A stretch of 64,000 nucleotides of DNA from Planctomycetota bacterium (GTDB lineage Bacteria > Planctomycetota > UBA1135 > UBA2386). The translations under genes and the position numbers were made by a program. Positions 55,511 through 62,889 of this stretch are shown here, piece after piece (positions within the stretch are counted from its first letter, which is position 1; the number at the start of each line of letters is the position of its first letter). The notes beneath the pieces are model-generated. The model was not told where the DNA came from. It made no database searches and worked only from the letters and a program-made list of their open reading frames with translations. Location: positions 434,001 through 498,000 of the forward strand of contig JADJPQ010000001.1 of the NCBI GenBank assembly GCA_016713175.1, written 5' to 3'.

Positions 55511-55902
55511 GGCCGATTCGGGTTGTGGTGGCTGTCGACGCCGCGTGGTGTCGGCGAACTGGCGGATCTGTGGTTCCGAGGTGCTCTCGGGTCCATTCCG
55601 TGTCGGAGAACCGATGAGCCGATGGCGGCTACCGTCTGATTTCCGACCTCGAGATCATTGGGGTTTCTCGCGGACCTCAAGGTCGTGGCACTATTTCCGC
55701 GCGGGTGCCGGAATTGCCGTTCTGGCGGGGCGAGCGCGTTGCCGACCGGTATGTCGGTTGCTACACGGAGTTGCGGTCGATGGAGCGCCCTCGGATCCAT
55801 CGACGAGCTTCGTGTCCTGCATCAGGGGTACTGCCTTGCATGTCGATCCGGCTTGCTGCATCGATGTCTGCCAACCGCCGCGCCGCTCCGTGGGTTGTGC
55901 AA
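55511..55902. other. 392-bp stretch without a recognised gene
   Basis: Between the membrane-protein gene and the left inverted repeat of the insertion-sequence remnant. Frames are open on both strands, but none has a recognisable motif or convincing start, and I find no RNA gene or strong hairpin. Confidence 0.5.
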
Positions 55903-55945
55903 CCGGGCACATGGGTGACACTCGTGTCCGGGCACATAGGTGACA
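55903..55945 (+). repeat. Left inverted repeat of the IS remnant
   Basis: 43 bp from CCGGGCACATGGGTGACA onward. Two copies of ACATGGGTGACA-like sequence lie inside it (the second has ATAGG for ATGGG). It matches the right repeat in inverted orientation with about three mismatches. Confidence 0.85.
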
Positions 55946-56009
55946 TTTGTTGCACCAAGTAACCCTCGCGGAGACGCACCACCCGACCGGGCTCCACCTC
56001 CATGAGATA

Positions 56010-56042
56010 GCGCCCGCACCTTTCCGCAGAGGGTGCGGGCGC
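56010..56042. repeat. Perfect 11-bp-stem hairpin inside the IS remnant
   Basis: GCGCCCGCACC and GGTGCGGGCGC pair perfectly around an 11-nt loop. It lies in the part of the remnant that has no coding homology. There is no T tract, so it is not clearly a terminator. Confidence 0.6.
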
Positions 56043-56231
56043 GCGAGATCGCCATCCCACGGTGAGCGAGCGCAGCCGAGTGGCAGGCCAGCAAGCTGCG
56101 TGACGCGCGGAGGCACAGCATCGACGGAAGGCCACTCGCGGCGCGCAGCTTGCCAGCCTGACACCGGCGGAGCGGCGACGGAGCGGCTGGCCGTGGCCGC
56201 CGCCAGCAACTCGTACAACAAGACGGCCCCG

Positions 56232-56465
56232 CAGGATCGCCGCCTCTTGCTCCGGCGGCGTCTGGTTGGGGTGAACCTTCGGTGCCCGCGAGGCGTCTGC
56301 CGAGCCAGGCAGCCCGCTCTCCGCATGGCGCGCCAGCATCTTGTCGCCGGTCTTCCGGCTGATCCCGAAACGCTGGCACAGCACTCTCATCGACTCCTCG
56401 CGCCGCAGCGCGGCCTGCACGAACTTCCGTCGTTCCATCTCCGGCTCGGTCTGGATCCATGGCAT
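56232..56465 (-). pseudogene. Truncated IS481-family transposase (N-terminal fragment)
   Basis: About 78 codons from ATG 56465: MPWIQTEPEMERRKFVQAAL, then LCQRFGISRKTGDKMLARH, and SRAPKVHPNQTPPEQEAAIL. These are the start and helix-turn-helix of IS481-type transposases. Homology stops near 56232 and the frame runs on into unrelated sequence, so the DDE catalytic core is gone. Confidence 0.8.
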
Positions 56466-56507
56466 CCGGGCACCAGACCGCTCGCGGACCTCACGGTCAC
56501 CAGCGAG

Positions 56508-56550
56508 TGTCACCCATGTGCCCGGACACGAGTGTCACCCATGTACCCGG
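56508..56550 (-). repeat. Right inverted repeat of the IS remnant
   Basis: Reverse complement of the left repeat, TGTCACCCATGTG to ATGTACCCGG, again holding two copies of the TGTCACCCATGT core. It lies about 40 bp outside the transposase start. Confidence 0.85.
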
Positions 56551-56775
56551 GTTGGACCACGAGACCATCCCGCACCCAGACTTTGCCGGCCCCCCATTCC
56601 TCGTGCAGAATCCCGTCGCCCACACCGTCCCCACGACGACTGCACCCAACCAGGGTCCGGCCTCCGCCCTCCCCGCCGAGGATCTCTCTGACCGTGCCAC
56701 GATCCCGATGCCAACGCTCCCTGCGACCAACTCCCTCCTGACCTTGCCGCTCCCGGGCCTGGCAGTCAGGGTCGC

Positions 56776-57813
56776 ATGAACGGCGTGTGGGAACAACGCT
56801 GGCACCCGCTGCGCCGCGAATGGGTGATCGTCGCCGCCCACCGGCAGGACCGCCCGTGGCTCGGCGAGACCGTCGCGGCCACCCCGAAGCCGCTGCCGGT
56901 GCACGACCCGAACTGCACGTTCTGCCCCGGCAACACCCGGGTCTCCGGCGCGCGCAACCCCGCCTACACCGGCGTCTTCGTGTTCGACAATGACCGGCCG
57001 TGTGCCGGTCCCGACGCGCCGCGCGATCTGGCCTCGCCGCCGGGCATCTATCGCAACCAGCCGGCGAACGGCCTGGCCCGCGTCGTCTGCTTCTCGCCAC
57101 GTCACGACCTGACGCTGGCACGGATGGCGGTGCCGGAGATCGATGCCGTGCTCGCCTGCTGGCAGCAGCAATACCGCGACCTTGGCGGCCGCGACGGCAT
57201 CGCGCACGTGCTGATCTTCGAGAACAAGGGCGACGTCGTCGGCGTCTCCAACCCGCATCCGCACGGCCAGATCTACGCCACCAACTTCGTGTTCACGACG
57301 ATTGCCAATGAAGTCGCCGCCGGTCGCGAACACTTCGCCGCTCACCGGCGCGCCCTGTGGGAGGACATCGTCGCCACCGAGGTCGTCGACGGCCGCCGGC
57401 TGATCGCCGGCAACGCCGATGCGGTGGCGTTCGTGCCGTACTTCGCCCGCTATGCCTACGAAACGTTCGTCGGCCCGCGGCGCGCGGTGCCGAGCATCGC
57501 CGATCTCACCGATGATGAACGGCGAGCGCTGGCGGCCGTGCTGCACGAGGTCCTGGTGCGCTTCGACAACCTGTGGCGGCTGTCGTTTCCCTATGTGATG
57601 GCGCTGCACAACGCGCCGACCGACGGCCACGACCATGCCGGTTTCGGCTTCCACATCGAGTTCCATCCGCCGTTGCGCAAGCCCGGGTTGCTGAAGTACC
57701 TCGCCGGCCCCGAGATCGGCGGCGGCAGCTTCCTGGCCGACACTGCGCCCGAAGACAAGGCGGCGGAGTTGCGCGCAGTGCCGGCCGTGCACTACGAGAA
57801 CGGCAGTTCATGA
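56776..57813 (+). CDS. galT: Galactose-1-phosphate uridylyltransferase
   Basis: 345 aa HIT-superfamily enzyme that exchanges UMP between UDP-glucose and galactose-1-phosphate (Leloir pathway). The active-site motif is NPHPHGQIYAT (HPHGQ at about 161-165, with the uridylylated histidine). N-terminal zinc-binding Cys47 and Cys50 are in NCTFCPG. Other family segments are WEQRWHPLRREWVIVAAHRQDRPW and GFHIEFHPPLRKPGLLKYLAGPE. The stop overlaps the next gene (ATGA), a sugar kinase, so the two form a sugar-activation operon. Some relatives act on other sugar-1-phosphates. Confidence 0.9.
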   Translation: MNGVWEQRWHPLRREWVIVAAHRQDRPWLGETVAATPKPLPVHDPNCTFCPGNTRVSGARNPAYTGVFVFDNDRPCAGPDAPRDLASPPGIYRNQPANGLARVVCFSPRHDLTLARMAVPEIDAVLACWQQQYRDLGGRDGIAHVLIFENKGDVVGVSNPHPHGQIYATNFVFTTIANEVAAGREHFAAHRRALWEDIVATEVVDGRRLIAGNADAVAFVPYFARYAYETFVGPRRAVPSIADLTDDERRALAAVLHEVLVRFDNLWRLSFPYVMALHNAPTDGHDHAGFGFHIEFHPPLRKPGLLKYLAGPEIGGGSFLADTAPEDKAAELRAVPAVHYENGSS

Positions 57814-59213
57814 ATCACTTCGTGCCCTCCCGGGAGCCCGACGAAGGCCTCGGCGCGCTGCTGCTGTTCCGCTTGATCGACGAATGCGTGCCCGACTTCT
57901 TCGCGCCCGATCGGCCGATCCTGGTCACTCGCGCGCCGGGCCGCCTCGATGTGATGGGCGGCATCGCCGACTACTCCGGCTCGCTGGTGCTGCAACTGCC
58001 GCTGGCCGAAGCGGCGTGTGTCGCCGTGCAGGCCCGCGGCGACGACATGTTGCGGGTGTTCTCGCCGTGCCGCGATGGTTCCCGTTCGCAGGTGATCGGC
58101 TGGCGCCTCGAGGATCTCGGTCTGACCCAGGAACCGCTGCCGTACGAGACTGCGCGCGCGCTGTTCGCGGCGGAGCCGCGCGATCGCTGGGTCGCCTACG
58201 TGCTCGGCTGTTTGTTGGTGCTCGGCCGCGAGAAGGGCGTGAAGTTCCCGCATGGCGTGACGCTGCTGCTGCGCTCCGACGTGCCGGAAGCCAAGGGCAT
58301 CAGCTCGTCGGCGGCGATCGAAGTGGCCTCGATGCGCGCGCTGGCAACGCTCTACGGCGTGCCGCTGGACGGTCGCGAACTGGCGATGCTGTGCCAGAAG
58401 GTCGAGAACGAGGTGGCCGGGGCGCCGTGTGGCGTGATGGATCAGATGACCGCTGCGTGCGGCCGCGCCAACGAACTGCTGGCGCTGCGCTGCCAGCCGG
58501 CGGAGGTCGAAGGTTTCGTGCCGTTGCCGGCGACGCTCGAGGTCGTCGGCATCGACAGTGGCGTGCGGCATGCGGTCTCCGGCAGCGACTACGGCGCGGT
58601 GCGGACCGGCGCGTTCATGGGGCGCCGCATCCTCGCGGAACTGGGCAGTGCATTGCCGTGGCTGGCGGACCATGACGCCGCCGAGTTCCGTTCGCGCTGG
58701 GCGGATCGTCTGCCCGAAGCGATGGCCGGCGCCGACTTCCTGGCTCGCCATGGCGGCCATGGCGATGCCGCGACGCGCATCGACGCAGCGCGCACCTATG
58801 CGGTCCGGCAGCCGACGGCGCACCCGATCGAGGAGAACGCGCGCGTGCGGCGGTTCCGCGAACTGCTGACGGCGGCGCCCGAGCCGGCGCTGCTGCGCGA
58901 ACTCGGCGACCTGATGTTCGCGTCGCATGCCAGCTATTCGGCGTGCGGGCTGGGCAACGACGTGACCGACTTCCTCGTCGACGAAGTGCGCCAGCGGCGC
59001 GAACGCGGCGCGGCGGTGTATGGCGCCAAGATCACCGGCGGCGGCAGCGGCGGCACCGTGGCGGTGCTCGGCGAGCGGACCAAGGTCTGGCACGAGGCGT
59101 TGCGCATCAAGAAGGCGCTGCTGCAGCGCACGGGTCACAGCGCCGAGATCTTCCGCTGGTCGTCGCCGGGGGCGATGGCGTTCGAACCGATCGTGCTGAC
59201 GCCGCGCGAATGA
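57810..59213 (+). CDS. GHMP sugar kinase, L-arabinokinase/galactokinase type
   Basis: 467 aa. GHMP signature 1 is TRAPGRLDVMGGIADYSG, signature 2 (ATP loop) is PEAKGISSSAAIEVASM, and signature 3 is AKITGGGSGGTVAVLGE. The 'GRLDVMGGIADYSGS' form resembles plant L-arabinokinase more than E. coli galactokinase (GRVNLIGEHTDYN). Coupling to galT suggests it supplies a sugar-1-phosphate, either galactose or arabinose, to the uridylyltransferase. Its length exceeds normal galactokinases by about 80 residues. Specificity cannot be settled from the sequence. Confidence 0.85.
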   Translation: MNHFVPSREPDEGLGALLLFRLIDECVPDFFAPDRPILVTRAPGRLDVMGGIADYSGSLVLQLPLAEAACVAVQARGDDMLRVFSPCRDGSRSQVIGWRLEDLGLTQEPLPYETARALFAAEPRDRWVAYVLGCLLVLGREKGVKFPHGVTLLLRSDVPEAKGISSSAAIEVASMRALATLYGVPLDGRELAMLCQKVENEVAGAPCGVMDQMTAACGRANELLALRCQPAEVEGFVPLPATLEVVGIDSGVRHAVSGSDYGAVRTGAFMGRRILAELGSALPWLADHDAAEFRSRWADRLPEAMAGADFLARHGGHGDAATRIDAARTYAVRQPTAHPIEENARVRRFRELLTAAPEPALLRELGDLMFASHASYSACGLGNDVTDFLVDEVRQRRERGAAVYGAKITGGGSGGTVAVLGERTKVWHEALRIKKALLQRTGHSAEIFRWSSPGAMAFEPIVLTPRE

Positions 59214-59258
59214 TGGTGTCGAGACGGTGGCGCCTTCCGGTCCGGCGGCGCCCAGGGT

Positions 59259-60437
59259 TCACGTCCTGCGTTCGAGCAGCGTGAGCACCTCGACGTGCTC
59301 GGTGTGGGGGAACAGATCGCACAAGCGCACCGCCGCCACTGCGTACGCCGGCGCCAGCGCCGCCAGGTCCCGCGCCAACGACTGTGCCGAACACGACACC
59401 AACAGCACCCGCGGCGCCGCCGCCGCCAACACGCGCGCCACACCGCCCGGCATCAAGCCGGCTCGCGGCGGATCGACCACCAGCAGATCCGGCGTCGCGA
59501 ACGCTGCCGAGTCGAACGGCTTCTCGACCACCGTGACGTTGCCGAGGCCATTCTCGGCGACGTTGTGCCGCGCATCGGCGCAACTGGACGGCGCATTCTC
59601 GACGATCGTCACCCGGGCCGCACCGGCCTTCGCCAGCCGTAGCCCGAACGTGCCGACGCCGCCGTAGCCATCGACCACCGAGAGCCCCGCGACATCGCCG
59701 AGCATCGCCAGCGCCGGCCGGAACAGGATCGCATCGGCATGCCGGTTCTGCTGATAGAAGCTGGTGAACGACACGCGAAAGCGCAGACCGGCGACCGTGT
59801 CGGTCTGCCACGGCACGCCGAGCAGCGGCACCGTCTCCGACCCCAGCAGCGCGTTGCCGGCCGCCGCGTTGAGGTTCAGCACGAACCCGACGGCACGCAG
59901 CGCATGGCCCTGATCGTCCTTCAGATCCGCCGTCGCTTCCCACAGCCGCTGCGCCAGTTGCTCGCGTTCGGTGAACGTCGCCTTCGCGACCACCATGCCA
60001 AGCAGCAGTTCTTTGCTGCCGGGCGCAATGCGGGCCCGGAACGCGCGCACCAGGCCTTTGCCGCGCCCGCCATCCCACGCCGTCAGCCGCAGCTTGCGCG
60101 CGATCTCGCCGGCGCGGACGCCCAGCACGGTCAGCGGCTTCTGCTGGATCCGGCAATCGCGGATGTCCTCGATCTCGTGACTGCCGGTCCGGTAGATGCC
60201 GAACCGGATGCCGAGGGTCGGGTGATTCTCCGCCGGATACAGGATCTGCGTCCGGTCGTGCCGCGGTGTTCGCGGCGGCAGCGCGCATTCGACTTCGACG
60301 TCACCCAGGAACGGCGCCAGCAACTCGGCGACCTGCTGCTGCTTGCGCGCCAGTTGCGTGGCGATCGGCACATCGAGAGCGGAGCAACCGCCGCAGCGGC
60401 CGAAGTGGGTGCAGGTCAACGGGCGTTCGTCGGTCAT
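59259..60437 (-). CDS. TrmA/RlmD-family RNA (uracil-C5) methyltransferase
   Basis: 392 aa. The N-terminal iron-sulfur cluster ligands are CTHFGRCGGC (Cys residues near 8-17) plus a later Cys (RDCRIQQ). SAM domain: VSFTSFYQQNRHADAIL, VVDGYGGVGTFGLRLAKAGA, VVDPPRAGL and the catalytic Cys in LLVSCSAQSLARDLAAL; the glutamate base lies in HTEHVEVL. The Fe-S motif points to the RlmD/RlmCD branch that makes m5U in 23S rRNA, though exact positions cannot be assigned. The TRAM domain is missing. It is divergent from the Ser/Thr kinase. Confidence 0.88.
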   Translation of the reverse strand: MTDERPLTCTHFGRCGGCSALDVPIATQLARKQQQVAELLAPFLGDVEVECALPPRTPRHDRTQILYPAENHPTLGIRFGIYRTGSHEIEDIRDCRIQQKPLTVLGVRAGEIARKLRLTAWDGGRGKGLVRAFRARIAPGSKELLLGMVVAKATFTEREQLAQRLWEATADLKDDQGHALRAVGFVLNLNAAAGNALLGSETVPLLGVPWQTDTVAGLRFRVSFTSFYQQNRHADAILFRPALAMLGDVAGLSVVDGYGGVGTFGLRLAKAGAARVTIVENAPSSCADARHNVAENGLGNVTVVEKPFDSAAFATPDLLVVDPPRAGLMPGGVARVLAAAAPRVLLVSCSAQSLARDLAALAPAYAVAAVRLCDLFPHTEHVEVLTLLERRT

Positions 60438-60511
60438 GGCGAAAGGAGTTTTCGTTCTCGCGGAGTACCTGGCGACCACCACCGTAGGCGACCGGCTACA
60501 CTTCTCCTCTC

Positions 60512-62161
60512 GTGAACTCCGAACCCCCCGTTCCAGCGAGTGCTCCCGACTGGGAGGCGTTCTATGCGAACTACCGGAAGCCTGGCTATGTGACCGGGTT
60601 CGAGATCAGCAGCAAGCTCGGCGGCGGGATGTTCGGCCTGGTGTTCAAGGCGCGGCGACAGTCGATCGGCAAGGACTATGCGATCAAGTTCCTGAAGGTC
60701 GACGACACCGAGGTCCGCCGCGCGGTGCTGGCCGAACTGGAGCAGGTGCGGTTCTTCGCCGAGATCGATCACCCCAACCTGGTGTCGATCGAGGACCGCG
60801 GCGAGATCGACGGCATCCCGTTCATCGTGATGGCCTACGCCGGCGCCGAGACGCTGAAGGACAAGCTGCCGGGCGATGCGACCACGCGACCCGACCTGGT
60901 GCGCTACTTCCTGCAGGCCTGTCGGGGGGTCGCGGCGCTGCACGAACGATCGCTGGTGCACTTCGATCTGAAGCCGGCGAACGTCTTCTTGAAGGGCGGC
61001 GTGGCGCGCGTCGGCGACTACGGTCTGTCGAAGTTGGTGACGCACAGCCGCGGGTCGCTGTCGATGGGGCGCGGCACGCCGTACTACATGGCGCCGGAGA
61101 TGCTGCAGCGGCGCGGCGATGCGCGCTCGGACATCTACTCGCTCGGCGTGATGCTCTACGAGATCGTCTGCGGCGATGTGCCGTTCAAGGGCGATTCGGA
61201 GTGGGAAGTGCTGCGCAAGCACGAACACGAACCGCCGCAGTTCCTGCCGGGCGTCGGCAAGCGCGAACGGGCGGTGATCGAACGCTGCCTGGCCAAGAAC
61301 CCCGATCAGCGGTTCCAGAGCGTGCACGATCTGATCGGCGCGCTCGGCGCGCCGGTGTCGCTCGATGCGCCGGTGCTGCAGCCGCCGCCGGTGCCGAGCC
61401 AATTGCCACCGATGCCGACGGATCCGGTGCGCAGCAAGGCGAAGTCGGAAGCGGCCGAGTTTGTCGCGAACGCCTACCAGCCGCCGCCGCTGCCGGCGCG
61501 ACAACGGCGCTGGTTCCGGGCCGGGGTGTTGCTGCCGGTGCTGATCGTGCTGGGGTTCCTATGGCTGATCCCGGCCAAGCTCGAATCGCGATCGCCGCGG
61601 GCGGTGGCCTCGGCGCGACCCGCCATGCCGCAGCCTGTGGACACGCCGCGAGAACTGTCGCCGGTGGCGCAGCTGCGCGAGTTCGAGCGGTCGCTGGCGA
61701 CGCGTCTGACGGAGATCAACAAGCGGCGCGCCAAGGTGCCGACGCTGCAGGATGTCCGGGTGCAGGTGCGGCCGTCGGATCTCGACCAGGCCGAACAGAT
61801 GGTCGAGGCGTTCGGCATGACGGGCGAGTTCTCCGAGGGTCATGCGCTGAAGCTCGAGCGGCTCGGCTACTCGACGTTTCTTGCTGGGGTCGAGTTGTTG
61901 CAGCGCTACGACTACGACGACGAGGATGAGTGTCGCGCGGCGGCGGTCGTCGGCCGGCTGCTGGTCAAGATGGTGCCGGTGCAGGGGCTTTCGGTCGAAG
62001 TGCCGTCTGGCGGTTTGGATCGGACGGTGCAGGTCCGGCTTCGGGTGGTGGCGGACCAGTGGCGGAGGTTGGTGGAGCAGATGGCGGCGCGGCCGGATCA
62101 GTTCCAGGGGTTGGTGGAGTCGTTGGGGGTGGCGCGCCGCGGGGTGGGGGTGAACCGGTAG
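60512..62161 (+). CDS. Transmembrane Ser/Thr protein kinase
   Basis: 549 aa, GTG start. Kinase domain about 30-290: Gly loop LGGGMFGLV, catalytic Lys59 (YAIKF), catalytic loop HFDLKPANVFL (Asp152, Lys154, Asn157), the magnesium motif DYG at about 169-171 in place of DFG, and APE at 194-196. A Pro-rich linker leads to one TM helix (about 337-354), then a ~190-residue extracytoplasmic region containing a predicted helical domain (LREFERSLATRLTEINKRRAKV). All catalytic residues are present. This PknB-like layout is abundant in Planctomycetota. The ligand is unknown, and no PASTA repeats are found. Confidence 0.9.
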   Translation: MNSEPPVPASAPDWEAFYANYRKPGYVTGFEISSKLGGGMFGLVFKARRQSIGKDYAIKFLKVDDTEVRRAVLAELEQVRFFAEIDHPNLVSIEDRGEIDGIPFIVMAYAGAETLKDKLPGDATTRPDLVRYFLQACRGVAALHERSLVHFDLKPANVFLKGGVARVGDYGLSKLVTHSRGSLSMGRGTPYYMAPEMLQRRGDARSDIYSLGVMLYEIVCGDVPFKGDSEWEVLRKHEHEPPQFLPGVGKRERAVIERCLAKNPDQRFQSVHDLIGALGAPVSLDAPVLQPPPVPSQLPPMPTDPVRSKAKSEAAEFVANAYQPPPLPARQRRWFRAGVLLPVLIVLGFLWLIPAKLESRSPRAVASARPAMPQPVDTPRELSPVAQLREFERSLATRLTEINKRRAKVPTLQDVRVQVRPSDLDQAEQMVEAFGMTGEFSEGHALKLERLGYSTFLAGVELLQRYDYDDEDECRAAAVVGRLLVKMVPVQGLSVEVPSGGLDRTVQVRLRVVADQWRRLVEQMAARPDQFQGLVESLGVARRGVGVNR

Positions 62162-62266
62162 GTTGGTGGGTTGGTTTGGTCGCGGACTTGTGCGAGCGCG
62201 CGTTGGCGCTACGATCGTTCGTTCCCCTGGAGGGCTTCGGTCCTCTGGTTTGTCTGAGTTCGCCGT

Positions 62267-62343
62267 CGGAGCGTAGCGCAGCCTGGTAGCGCACCTGCAT
62301 GGGGTGCAGGGGGTCGGAAGTTCAAATCTTCTCGCTCCGACCA
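62267..62343 (+). tRNA. tRNA-Pro (anticodon GGG)
   Basis: 77 nt including an encoded CCA. Acceptor stem CGGAGCG/CGCTCCG pairs perfectly, with discriminator A. The anticodon stem CCTGC/GCAGG encloses the loop ATGGGGT, giving anticodon GGG (reads CCC). T loop TTCAAAT. It closely resembles E. coli proL. The 3' end is repeated downstream. Confidence 0.97.
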
Positions 62344-62650
62344 TTTTCGCGCTTCGCGCGCAAGTGTGCGGAGCCAGAGACTTGGGTATGTCGCCCGGCG
62401 CGGGAGCCGCGCCCGGCTCCAACGGCAAATCTTCTCGCTCCGACCATTTTCGCGCTTCGCGCGCAAGTGTGCGGAGCCAGAGACTTGGGTATGTCGCCCG
62501 GCGCGGGAGCCGCGCCCGGCTCCAACGGCAAATCTTCTCGCTCCGACCACTTTCGCGCTTCGCGCGCAAGTGTGCGGAGCCAGAGCTCAGGGCATGAGGC
62601 CCGGCGCGAGGAAACGCCGGCTCCAACCGCCGGTCCTCTCGCCCGGACCG
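62323..62650 (+). repeat. 103-bp tandem repeats carrying the tRNA-Pro 3' end
   Basis: Each unit begins with the last 21 nt of the tRNA (CAAATCTTCTCGCTCCGACC plus A or C) and continues with two hairpins: CGCGC-TTC-GCGCG and GGCGCGG-GAG-CCGCGCC. Units start at 62323 (inside the tRNA), 62426 and 62529, an exact 103-bp period. The third is intact for about 55 bp and then diverges, and a degenerate fourth tRNA end lies near 62630-62650. The arrangement recalls the E. coli tyrT distal repeats (rtT). Confidence 0.88.
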
Positions 62651-62889
62651 ATCTCCGAAGTCGCACGGTCCGTGCGATGGCGTCTGGAATCCGCCGAGTC
62701 CGCTGCCGCCAGCGTGTTCCTCCGGCGACGTCCAGCCGCCCGACCTCGACGATGCTCGAGCCACGTCGAGCCGGCGGGTTGCATCCACCTCGACACCAGC
62801 CCATCCGGTTGTGTCGGGTCCCGCCAACCGGCAAGCTGCGACCCGACCCGACCGCGCGCCGCCCAAGTCACGAACACAGCCAGCCGCCC
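62651..62889. other. Region between the tRNA repeat array and the antiporter gene
   Basis: About 240 bp with no recognised gene, terminator or promoter. Several frames are open, but with Arg/Ser/Pro-rich translations typical of non-coding GC-rich DNA. Confidence 0.5.

Larger units (their letters stand above)
55903..56550 (-). mobile_element. Decayed insertion sequence, IS481-like, internally deleted
   Basis: About 650 bp bounded by near-perfect 43-bp inverted repeats. Inside, only the N-terminal helix-turn-helix part of a transposase remains on the minus strand, and the catalytic DDE region is missing. The rest of the interior (55946-56231) contains an 11-bp-stem hairpin but no transposase homology that I can see. 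It is about half the length of a complete IS481-type element, so it cannot move by itself, though its ends might still be used in trans. Confidence 0.75.

Noticed and set aside
55761..56513. Full 250-codon protein across the IS remnant
   Set aside because: Only the first part matches a transposase; the remainder crosses the terminal repeat (reading MSPMCPDTSVTHVPG) and has no family match, so it is listed as a pseudogene fragment.
62323..62650. CRISPR array
   Set aside because: The units are directly adjacent 103-bp repeats without unique spacers, and no cas gene is present.
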